From the NCBI GenBank assembly GCA_014799475.1, contig JAAVHX010000036.1, positions 1 to 60,599 of the forward strand: a stretch of 60,599 nt of DNA, in the 5' to 3' direction. The position numbers and the translations under genes were made by a program. Shown one piece after another: positions 34,283-42,097 of this stretch. Positions within the stretch are counted from its first letter, which is position 1. Each line of letters begins with the position of its first letter. The stretch is from Clostridiales bacterium. Its GTDB lineage: Bacteria > Bacillota > Clostridia > Oscillospirales > Oscillospiraceae. The notes below the pieces were generated by a model. The model saw only the letters and a list, made by a program, of their open reading frames with translations. It did no database searches and had not been told where the DNA came from.

Positions 34283-37200
34283 CTATTTGATGTTTAACTC
34301 TTTTTCTACATCATTCAAATTGATCGTAAGCATTCTGGACACGCCCTTCTCCTGCATGGTGACGCCGTAGAGCACGTCGGCCTCCTCCATGGTGCCCCGG
34401 CGGTGGGTGATGACGATGAACTGGGTCTTGTCGCTCATGCGGCGCATATACCGGGCGTAGCGCACCACATTGGACTCGTCCAGCGCCGCCTCGATCTCGT
34501 CCATAACGCAGAAGGGCGTAGGCCGCACCTTCAGGATGGCGAAGTACAGCGCGATGGCGATGAGCGCCCGCTCGCCGCCGGACAGGGAGCTCATGTGCTG
34601 GATGGTCTTGCCCGGCGGCTGGGCCTTGATCTCGATGCCGCAGTTGAGCACATCCTCCGGGTCATCCAGCAGCAGCTCCGCCTTGCCGCCGCCAAACAGG
34701 TCGGTGAACGCGCGGCGGAATTCCTGGTCGATGAGGGCGAACTGCTCTTTAAAGATGCCGGTCATCTCGCTGGTAATCTGGGCGATGATGTCCTCCAATT
34801 CCTTTTTCGCGCGGGCCACATCGTCACGCTGGCCGGTGAAGTAGGTGTACCGCTCGTTGACCCGGGCGAACTCCTCCACCGCGTCCGGGTTGATGCTGCC
34901 CAGAGCGGAGATGGAGCGCTTCAGCTCCCCGATGCGCCGCTGGGCCTTCTGGACGGATTCCAGCTCCACCCGTTGGGCCCTGGCCGCCTCGTGGGACAGC
35001 TGGTAGCTCTCCCACAGCTTGTCCAGGATCTGGCTCTCCTCCATGGCGGCGGCGGCGGACTTCTGCTCCAGCACCGACACCTCCCGCTCCATGGCAAGCA
35101 GCTCGTTGTTCTTGTCCCGGGCCTGGCGGTCTGCCTGGTTGCGCCTGCCCTCCAGGGCCAGCTTCTCGTCGTTGAGGCGGCGGATGGCGGCGGAGCCCTC
35201 CTGGCTGGCGGCCTTCAGCCCCTGCAGGCGCTCCTCTTCCTCTTTGATGCGCCGCGTCAGGTAGTCGTTTTGCTGCTCAAACTGGCCGATCATGGCGGTG
35301 CGGCTGGCGGTGTCGCCGGACAGGTCGTCCCGCAGGCGCTCCAATTCGTCGATGCTCTGGCGCAGGGCGGACTGCTCGCCCTCCAGCCCCGCCATGCGGG
35401 CGCTGTGCTGGGCGGACTCCTCGTTCAGCTGGGCCACCTTGTCCTGCAAAGCGGTGCGGCCCTGGGCCTTGGCCTCGCCCTCCGCCCGCAGGGCGGCGGC
35501 GGAGCCCTCCAGCTCCTCGATCCGGGCCTTGGCCTGGGCGGTGTTCTGGGTGTTCTCCTCCATGCGGCGGCGGACCTGCCCCCGCTCCCCGGCCAGGGTC
35601 TGGCGGCGCAGCTCGATGTCCGCCAACTGGGCGGCGGCGCTGTCCGCCCGCTCGGTGTATTTCAGCACCGCGTCCTCCGCCTCGCGCAGCTGGGCGGTGG
35701 CGGCGTCCAGCTCGTACTGGGCGGCGGTGACCTCCCGCTGGGTCTTTGCCAGCTCGTCAGCGGCGGTTTTCAAATCAGCGGCGAGGCCGTCTTTTTGCTT
35801 GTTCAAGCGCTCCAGCTCGTTGGCTCTGGACAAAATGCCCGCCGACCGGGACACCGAGCCGCCGGTCATGGAGCCGCCGGTATTCAATACTTGTCCGTCC
35901 AGGGTGACGATGCGGAAGCGGTGGCCGAACTTGCGGGCCATGGCCATGGCCTTGTCCATATCCTGGGCGATGACCACCCGGCCCAACAGGTTGGAGAAAA
36001 TATTGGCGTATTCGGGAGCGAAGGAGATCAGCGCGTCTCCCATACCCACGAAGCCGTCCTCCCGCTCCACGCCCTTGTCCCGGAAGTCGGCGGGGCGGAT
36101 GGTGTTCATGGGCAGGAAGGTGGCTCGGCCTCCGTCCCGGCGCTTCAGGTAGTTGATGGCGTTTTTGCCGTCCTCGTCCCGCTCCACCACCAGGTTCTGC
36201 ATGGCGCCGCCCAGGGCGATCTCGATGGCCACCGCGTACTGGTCGGGCACGTGGAGCAGACCCGCCACCGGGCCCCGGACGCCCCGCAGGCCGCCCCGCT
36301 CCGCCTCGTTCATCACCAGCTTGACCGCCTTGGAGTAGCCCTCATACAGCTTTTCCATCTCGGACAGCATCTTGATCCGGGACGCGAGGTTGTTCTCGTC
36401 CATTTGCAGCCGGCGGTGCTTCTCCTGGGCCTGGTCCAGCCGCCGCTGGCGGGACTGTAAGCGCATTTGGTAGCCGGAGATCACGTTGCGGGCCGCGTCC
36501 CGGTCCTCGGTGACCTTTTCCAGCTCTTTCCTGGTGCCGTCCAGCGTCTCCCGGGCCTGGGACGACTTGTCCTCCTGCTCCTGGAGCTCCTGGCTCAGCT
36601 TTTCCTCCCGGTCATACAGCTCCTGGGCGGCGGCGGCCAGGGCGGACAGCAGCTCCTTGGCCTCCCCGGCGGAGGCGGCCTCCAGCCGCTCCCGCTCCTG
36701 GAGGCGCTCCAGTTCGTCGTTGAGGGTGCCCGCCGAGCCCAGCACCTCCTGGGTGCTCTGGGCCAGGGCGTCGATCCGCTCCTGGCAGGCGGCCATGTCC
36801 CGCTCGATCTCGTCCAGACGGCCCTTCCGCTCCTCGATCTGGGCGGCGATGGAGCCCGCCCGGCCCTCCTGCTGCTCCAGCTCCTGGCGGATGCGCTGGG
36901 CGTTCTCGCTGTTGTTTTTGATGTCGTTTTTCAGCAGGGCGATGGCGTTCTCGCAGGAGTGCACCTGCTCGTCCATGCCGGACTGCTTCCCGCGAAGCTC
37001 CTCGGCCTGGATGTCCTTGTCCCGCATTTGCTCGGCGATCTGCCCGCTCTCGGCGTACAGCCGCTCCACCTCGGCATGGGCCTCGTCCCGCTGGCGGACG
37101 GCAGCGTCCAGGTCTGAGCGCAGCTTCACGCCGCCCGCCCGGATGCGCTCCAGCTGCTCCAGCCAGACGGAGATCTCCAGCCCCTTCAGCTCGTCCCGGA

Positions 37201-37852
37201 GCACCAGGTACTTTTTCGTCTTTTCCGCCTGCACCCGCAGGGGCTCCACCTGGAGCTCCAGCTCGCCGATCTTGTCGTTGATGCGCACCAGGTTCTCGTC
37301 GGTGCGCTCCAGTTTGCGCTCCGCCTCCTCCTTGCGGTGGCGGAAGCGGGAGATGCCCGCCGCCTCCTCAAAAACCTCCCGCCGGTCGGAGCTCTTGACG
37401 GACAAAATCTCGTCGATGCGCCCCTGGCCGATGATGGAGTAGCCCTCCCGGCCCAGGCCGGTGTCCATAAACAGCTCGTTGATGTCCTTCAAGCGGCAGG
37501 CCCGGCGGTTGATGTAGTACTCGCTCTCCCCGGAGCGGTAGTACCGCCGGGTCACCGCCACCTCCGTCTCCTCCATGGGGAAGATGCGCTCGGTGTTGTC
37601 CAGCACCAAGGTGACCTCCGCGAAGCCCAAGCCCTTGCGCTTTTCCGTGCCGTTGAAGATGACGTCCTCCATCTTCGCCCCCCGGAGGGCGCGGGTGGAC
37701 TGCTCCCCCATCACCCAGCGGATGGCGTCGGAAATATTGGACTTGCCCGAGCCGTTGGGCCCCACCACCGCCGTGATGTCGGAGCCGAAGGCCAGCACCG
37801 TCTTATCGGGAAAGGACTTGAAGCCCTGGATTTCAAGCGCTTTTAAATACAA
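34283..37852 (-). CDS. smc: Chromosome segregation protein SMC
   Basis: 1189 residues, full-length condensin subunit. N-terminal Walker A GPNGSGKSNISDAIRW, long coiled coils (about 165-500 and 670-1010), a hinge domain around 510-650 (GVRGPVAGLLHVPDQYAVAI, GGSMTGGS), then the C-loop LSGGERALIAIALYF and Walker B FCVMDEIEAALDESN. The start is TTG at 37852 (MYLKALEIQGFKSFPDKTVL), 6 bases after GAGGTG, in place of the GTG at 37861 that overlaps that ribosome site. A sigma-A promoter lies at 37934-37962. A parS site 17-20 kb away may load it through ParB. Confidence 0.96.
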   Translation of the reverse strand: MYLKALEIQGFKSFPDKTVLAFGSDITAVVGPNGSGKSNISDAIRWVMGEQSTRALRGAKMEDVIFNGTEKRKGLGFAEVTLVLDNTERIFPMEETEVAVTRRYYRSGESEYYINRRACRLKDINELFMDTGLGREGYSIIGQGRIDEILSVKSSDRREVFEEAAGISRFRHRKEEAERKLERTDENLVRINDKIGELELQVEPLRVQAEKTKKYLVLRDELKGLEISVWLEQLERIRAGGVKLRSDLDAAVRQRDEAHAEVERLYAESGQIAEQMRDKDIQAEELRGKQSGMDEQVHSCENAIALLKNDIKNNSENAQRIRQELEQQEGRAGSIAAQIEERKGRLDEIERDMAACQERIDALAQSTQEVLGSAGTLNDELERLQERERLEAASAGEAKELLSALAAAAQELYDREEKLSQELQEQEDKSSQARETLDGTRKELEKVTEDRDAARNVISGYQMRLQSRQRRLDQAQEKHRRLQMDENNLASRIKMLSEMEKLYEGYSKAVKLVMNEAERGGLRGVRGPVAGLLHVPDQYAVAIEIALGGAMQNLVVERDEDGKNAINYLKRRDGGRATFLPMNTIRPADFRDKGVEREDGFVGMGDALISFAPEYANIFSNLLGRVVIAQDMDKAMAMARKFGHRFRIVTLDGQVLNTGGSMTGGSVSRSAGILSRANELERLNKQKDGLAADLKTAADELAKTQREVTAAQYELDAATAQLREAEDAVLKYTERADSAAAQLADIELRRQTLAGERGQVRRRMEENTQNTAQAKARIEELEGSAAALRAEGEAKAQGRTALQDKVAQLNEESAQHSARMAGLEGEQSALRQSIDELERLRDDLSGDTASRTAMIGQFEQQNDYLTRRIKEEEERLQGLKAASQEGSAAIRRLNDEKLALEGRRNQADRQARDKNNELLAMEREVSVLEQKSAAAAMEESQILDKLWESYQLSHEAARAQRVELESVQKAQRRIGELKRSISALGSINPDAVEEFARVNERYTYFTGQRDDVARAKKELEDIIAQITSEMTGIFKEQFALIDQEFRRAFTDLFGGGKAELLLDDPEDVLNCGIEIKAQPPGKTIQHMSSLSGGERALIAIALYFAILKVRPTPFCVMDEIEAALDESNVVRYARYMRRMSDKTQFIVITHRRGTMEEADVLYGVTMQEKGVSRMLTINLNDVEKELNIK

Positions 37853-37933
37853 TGACCGCACCTCATTATCTTGGCGCCCGCTGTCGCGGAACCATTCTCT
37901 GCCTACCTGTTTGTATCAGCTCATAGATAGTCT

Positions 37934-37962
37934 ATTTTATCACTATACCCGCCGCATTGCAA
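37934..37962 (-). promoter_or_regulatory. Sigma-A promoter of smc
   Basis: Minus-strand TTGCAA (37957-37962), 17-bp spacer, TAAAAT (37934-37939), 82 bp before the start codon. The divergent gap 37853-38169 holds this and the promoter at 38053; nothing else is seen. Confidence 0.6.
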
Positions 37963-38052
37963 CCGTGAAGTGCCACAATTATCACAGGTCTCCGTTTTGA
38001 AGCACGGGGACACCCTAAAAAGCAAAGCTCCGCGCTATCTGATAAATAGCAC

Positions 38053-38081
38053 TTGAAATCCCCGGCTGAATCCCGTATACT
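38053..38081 (+). promoter_or_regulatory. Sigma-A promoter of the diguanylate cyclase gene
   Basis: TTGAAA (38053-38058), 17-bp spacer, TATACT (38076-38081). It shows that translation must begin downstream, at 38170. Confidence 0.7.
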
Positions 38082-38169
38082 ATACCTAAATTTAACATTG
38101 TTGGCCGGAAGCGGCGGGAATGCCTTTCCGACCTTCAGCGCGGTTTTTGCGCGCAGAACAGGGAGGAAT

Positions 38170-39087
38170 ATGGAAAATATATTGATCGTTGACGACAGCC
38201 CAGTGCAGGCCGCGCAGCTGAGGAGCATTTTAGACGACGAATACGCGGTCACCACGGTCCACACGGCGGAGGAGGGCCTTCACGCTGCCAGCTGCGGGGA
38301 CTTTTCCCTGATCCTGCTGGATGTGGTCATGCCGGACATGGACGGCTTCACGCTTCTGAAAAAGCTGCAGGAGGAGGTCATCACCCAGCAGATCCCGGTC
38401 ATTCTGATCACCAGTCTGGCGGAGATCGAGAGTGAGCAGAAGGGGCTCACGCTGGGCGCGGTGGACTACATCACCAAGCCCTTCCACCCGCTGATCGTCA
38501 AGGCCCGGGTACATACCCACGTCAAGCTGTACCAGTACCGCAGGCAGGTGGAATTCCAGTCCATGACCGATCAGCTCACCGGGGTGTACAACCGGCGGCG
38601 GCACGACCACTACAGCCGGGTCAAATGGCAGGAGGCCATCCGTCTGCAGATTCCGTTTTCTGTCTGTATGCTTGACATCGACAAATTCAAGGTGTACAAC
38701 GACACCTTCGGCCACCCCGCCGGGGACAAGGTCATCGTCAGCGTGGCGCAGGCGGCGGCCTCCCGCCTGCGGCGCCCCACCGACTTTTTCGCCCGCTACG
38801 GCGGGGAGGAATTTGTGGCCTTTCTGCTGGGTGACGAGGCGGAAAACGCTTTCGCGCACCTGAAAACCATCCGGCAGGCGGTGGAGGATCTCCATATCCC
38901 CCACAACCCGTCTGTCTCCCCGTGGGTCACCGTCAGCATCGGCGGGATCACCGTGGTGCCCCAGCCTGGCACCTCCTACGATACATATCTGAAAATCGCG
39001 GACGCCATGCTGTACGACGCCAAGCGGTTCGGCCGGAACCAGGTGATCTGGGCCGATGGAAAGGCCCAGTGCCAGCAGGAGAAATAG
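38170..39087 (+). CDS. Response regulator with GGDEF diguanylate cyclase domain
   Basis: 305 residues in a PleD/WspR-like REC-GGDEF layout. REC domain (1 to about 120): acidic pair D8-D9, phospho-acceptor D51 in LLDVVMPDMDG, K103 in ITKPF. GGDEF domain (about 133-300): active-site GGEEF (211-215) and an inhibitory I-site R202-x-x-D205 five residues before it, so an active, product-inhibited cyclase is predicted. The ATG at 38170 follows GGGAGG. No histidine kinase is adjacent. Its c-di-GMP could act on the triple riboswitch at 22.2-22.5 kb, which is an inference. Confidence 0.93.
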   Translation: MENILIVDDSPVQAAQLRSILDDEYAVTTVHTAEEGLHAASCGDFSLILLDVVMPDMDGFTLLKKLQEEVITQQIPVILITSLAEIESEQKGLTLGAVDYITKPFHPLIVKARVHTHVKLYQYRRQVEFQSMTDQLTGVYNRRRHDHYSRVKWQEAIRLQIPFSVCMLDIDKFKVYNDTFGHPAGDKVIVSVAQAAASRLRRPTDFFARYGGEEFVAFLLGDEAENAFAHLKTIRQAVEDLHIPHNPSVSPWVTVSIGGITVVPQPGTSYDTYLKIADAMLYDAKRFGRNQVIWADGKAQCQQEK

Positions 39088-39128
39088 GCTCCCGCCCCCA
39101 CAGCTTATTTGCGCACATTCCAACGACA

Positions 39129-39168
39129 AAAAGGACAGACCGGGCCGCTCCGCTCGGTCTGTCCTTTT
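39129..39168. terminator. Bidirectional terminator
   Basis: Stem AAAAGGACAGACCG/CGGTCTGTCCTTTT between the convergent cyclase gene and lysC, with A and T runs at both ends. Confidence 0.85.
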
Positions 39169-39179
39169 ATGATGCCTGC

Positions 39180-40406
39180 TTACTGCGCGCCGTTGAATTC
39201 GTCGTAGAACCGGTCGTGGATGACCTGCACCGCCCGGTCCGCGTCGCTGATGTGCACCAGCACAGAGACCTTGATCTCGCTGGTGGAGATCATGTTAATG
39301 TTGATGCCCGCGCTGAACAGCGCCTCAAACATGGCGGCGGCCACGCCGGGGTTGTTCACCATGCCCGCGCCCACGATGGACACCTTGGCGATATTGTCCG
39401 ACACGTCGATGTGGTCGAAGTGGATGCGCTCCCGGTTCTCCTCCAGCAGTTTCTGGGCCAGCTCCATGTCGCCCTTGGCCACGGTGAAGCTGATGTCCTT
39501 GGTGTCGCTACGGCCGATGGACTGGAGGATGATGTCCACATTCACGTTGTTTTTGGCCAGCAGAGAGAAGATCTTATAGGCGATGCCCGGGGTGTTCTCC
39601 AGGCCCACCAGGGCCAGACGGGCGATGTTCTTATCCTTGGCGACGCCGCTGATGTGGGATTTTTCCATAGTCTTGACGACCTCCTTCACTTTCGTACCGG
39701 GCTTGCCGGAGAAGCTGGACAGCACCTCCAGGTTCACGCCGTACCGCTTGGCCATTTCCACCGAGCGGTTGTGGAGCACCTGGGCGCCCAAAGTCGCCAG
39801 CTCCAGCATCTCATCATAGGTGATCTCGTCCAGCTTGTGGGCGGTGGGCACCAGGCGGGGGTCGGCGGTATACACGCCGTCCACGTCGGTGAAGATCTGG
39901 CACAGGTCGGCGCCCAGCGATGCGGCGATGGCCACCGCCGACGTATCCGAGCCGCCCCGGCCCAGGGTGGTGATGTCGTCAAACCGGTTCAGCCCCTGGA
40001 AGCCGGTGACGATGACGATGCGCCGCTTGTCCAGCTCCGCCCGGATGCGCTCCCCCTGCACCCGCTTGATGCGGGCGTTGCCATAGCCGGAGTTGGTACG
40101 GAAGCCCGCCTGCCACCCGGTGAGGGAGACCACCGGGAAGCCCATGCCCTCGATGGCCATGGCGCACAGGGCGCAGGAGATCTGCTCGCCGGTGGACAGC
40201 AGCATATCCAGCTCCCGCTTGGAGGCGTTGGGGTTGATCTCCGCCGCCTTCTCAATGAGGTCGTCGGTGGTGTCCCCCTGGGCGGACAGCACCGCCACCA
40301 CCCGGTTCCCCTGTTTATAAGTATCGGTGATGATGCGGGCCACGTTGCGGATCTTTTCCCCGTCCGCCACAGAGGACCCGCCGAATTTCTGCACGATCAA
40401 TGCCAT
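39180..40406 (-). CDS. lysC: Aspartate kinase
   Basis: 408 residues: N-terminal kinase domain (KFGGSSVAD at 6-14, VSLTGWQAGF, GRGGSDTSAVAIAA) and two C-terminal ACT domains (from about 265; VGLENTPGIAYKIFSLL, VGAGMVNNPGVAAAMFEAL) for feedback by lysine/threonine. First step of the aspartate family pathway. No internal beta-subunit start was sought. Encoded just downstream of hom, separated by a palindrome-rich gap of 204 bp. No lysine riboswitch blocks are seen upstream. Confidence 0.96.
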   Translation of the reverse strand: MALIVQKFGGSSVADGEKIRNVARIITDTYKQGNRVVAVLSAQGDTTDDLIEKAAEINPNASKRELDMLLSTGEQISCALCAMAIEGMGFPVVSLTGWQAGFRTNSGYGNARIKRVQGERIRAELDKRRIVIVTGFQGLNRFDDITTLGRGGSDTSAVAIAASLGADLCQIFTDVDGVYTADPRLVPTAHKLDEITYDEMLELATLGAQVLHNRSVEMAKRYGVNLEVLSSFSGKPGTKVKEVVKTMEKSHISGVAKDKNIARLALVGLENTPGIAYKIFSLLAKNNVNVDIILQSIGRSDTKDISFTVAKGDMELAQKLLEENRERIHFDHIDVSDNIAKVSIVGAGMVNNPGVAAAMFEALFSAGININMISTSEIKVSVLVHISDADRAVQVIHDRFYDEFNGAQ

Positions 40407-40483
40407 AGTTGTTTCATCCTCTCATGGAGATTTCTCTCGACGCTCCATTTTATGCTGGAAGGCTTCCCAGTTGTCACGCTGCG

Positions 40484-40600
40484 AAACGGCCAGGGCGCTC
40501 GGTCGCTTTCGCTGCGACTCAGGCAAAACCCGATCCCGCTTTGCGGGCTCTGGGCTTTTGCCTTCGCTCCGTTCCAAGCTCCCTCGCTGTCCGCTTCTCC
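40484..40600. repeat. Palindrome-rich gap between hom and lysC
   Basis: Nested inverted repeats: AGGCAAAA/TTTTGCCT enclosing CCC/GGG and CCCGC/GCGGG, plus GGTCGC/GCGACT. Similar in style to the other intergenic palindrome arrays. No gene. Confidence 0.5.
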
Positions 40601-40610
40601 GCGCTTCTGG

Positions 40611-41825
40611 TCAGTCCAGTACCCGGAAAGCGGAACGCACCTCCAGCCCCGCCAGTCTCTCCTCCAGCTGAGCCTGGGTCAGCTCGCCCTCGGTGATGCA
40701 GGCGGACTCGGCCCCGCCGCTCTCCCGGCGGGCCAGCAGCTTGCACCCCGGCAGGGCCGCGCGCAGCGCATCGGCGGACGCGGCGGCCCGCACGTACCAG
40801 CGGCTCTTCAGCGCCCCGGTGCCGCAGGCGGCGTCCTCGCCCCCCGGCTCCCAGCCCAGCGCCTTGCGGTGGCCCATGTTCCTGGCCACGTCGATGACGT
40901 CCGCCACCACGGCGGAGGCGGTGGGCAGCTTGCCCGCGCCCCGGCCATAGAACATCACGTCGCCGATGGCGTCGCCCCGGACGGAGATGGCGTTGAACAC
41001 GTCCTCCACCCCGGCCAAGGGGTCGGACTGGTCCACCAGATGGGGGGCCACATAGGCGCACACTCTGCCATCCTCCCCGTGGATCGCCCTACCCAGCAGC
41101 TTGATCTTCTTACCAGCGCTCTCGGCGTAGTCCACGTCGGCCAGGGTCACCCCGGTGATGCCCTGGGTGGGCACCTGGTCGGGGCTGATGTGCCGCCCAA
41201 AGGCGATGTCCGCCAGGATGCAGATCTTCCGGCAGGCGTCGTGGCCCTCCACGTCGGCGGAGGGGTCCCGCTCGGCGTAGCCGTTGTCCTGGGCCTCCTT
41301 CAAAGCCGCGTCAAAGGTCAGCCCCGCCCGGATCATCCGGGTGAGGATATAGTTGGTGGTGCCGTTCAGGATGCCGTAGATCTCCAAAATCTCGTTGGCG
41401 GCCAGGCACTGGGACAGGGGCCGGATAATGGGGATGCCGCCGCCCACGCTGGCCTCGAACAAGTAGCACACGCCCTTCTCCCGGGCCAGCTGGGTCAGCT
41501 CGTACCCGCAGGTGGCCACCAGCTCCTTGTTGGAGGTGACCACGCTCTTGCCCGCCTCCAGGGCGCGGCGGGTGAAGTCCAGGGCCACCTTGGCCCCGCC
41601 GATGGTCTCCACCACGATGTCCACCTCGGGGTCGTTCTCGATGACGGCGAAATCCTTCACAAACCGGTCCGCGAAGGGGCTGTCCGGGAAGTCCCGCACG
41701 TCCAGGATATATTTCAGCCGGATCAATCCGTCCGCCTTGCGCTCGATGCTGCTCTCGTGCCCGGTGAGCACCTCAGCCACGCCGGAGCCCACGGTGCCGA
41801 AGCCTAATATTGCCACATTTACCAT
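40611..41825 (-). CDS. hom: Homoserine dehydrogenase
   Basis: 404 residues: NAD(P)-binding domain (VNVAILGFGTVGSGVAEVL), catalytic domain (ASVGGGIPIIRPL, GILNGTTNYILTRM, GYAERDPSADVEGHDACRKI), and a shortened C-terminal regulatory part. Reduces aspartate semialdehyde to homoserine for threonine/methionine. The ATG at 41825 follows GGAAGGAA. Promoter at 41917-41945. With lysC it forms the aspartate-family pair. Confidence 0.96.
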   Translation of the reverse strand: MVNVAILGFGTVGSGVAEVLTGHESSIERKADGLIRLKYILDVRDFPDSPFADRFVKDFAVIENDPEVDIVVETIGGAKVALDFTRRALEAGKSVVTSNKELVATCGYELTQLAREKGVCYLFEASVGGGIPIIRPLSQCLAANEILEIYGILNGTTNYILTRMIRAGLTFDAALKEAQDNGYAERDPSADVEGHDACRKICILADIAFGRHISPDQVPTQGITGVTLADVDYAESAGKKIKLLGRAIHGEDGRVCAYVAPHLVDQSDPLAGVEDVFNAISVRGDAIGDVMFYGRGAGKLPTASAVVADVIDVARNMGHRKALGWEPGGEDAACGTGALKSRWYVRAAASADALRAALPGCKLLARRESGGAESACITEGELTQAQLEERLAGLEVRSAFRVLD

Positions 41826-41916
41826 TGCGCAGTCATTCCTTCCTTGGGGCCCTGTCCGCAGGCCGGCCATTTGGGCCCTCTCACTGAAAAAAATCACTCA
41901 TTTTGAACTTCTTAAG

Positions 41917-41945
41917 AATATATCACATCTTTGGGCCGTTGGCAA
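41917..41945 (-). promoter_or_regulatory. Sigma-A promoter of hom
   Basis: Minus-strand TTGCCA (41940-41945), 17-bp spacer, TATATT (41917-41922). The leader between it and hom contains a GGGCCC/GGGCCC inverted repeat but no T-box sequence. Confidence 0.65.
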
Positions 41946-42039
41946 TCGCCATCGTCCCTGCTTTTTCACCAAACCTTTTTTGCGCCGCGCCCGTTTCTTT
42001 AGCGGAATGAAGCAATACAGCCCCCGCGGAACGCAAAAG

Positions 42040-42068
42040 ACCGCCCGGCGGCTTTGCCGCCGGACGGT
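42040..42068 (-). terminator. Terminator of the PBP gene
   Basis: Stem ACCGTCCGGCGGC/GCCGCCGGGCGGT with a 3-base loop, followed by CTTTTGC on the minus strand. Confidence 0.75.
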
Positions 42069-42097
42069 TTCCTGCTGATCGATCCGGTTCCCAATCC

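Noticed and set aside
40407-40610. Lysine riboswitch upstream of lysC
   Set aside because: The conserved lysine-aptamer blocks are absent; the gap is a palindrome array.
38922-41807. A 961-codon plus-strand frame opposite lysC and hom
   Set aside because: It is an antisense shadow of two well-identified genes and crosses a bidirectional terminator.
41826-41945. T-box or threonine/methionine riboswitch upstream of hom
   Set aside because: No T-box sequence, no SAM-type core and only one simple GGGCCC hairpin.
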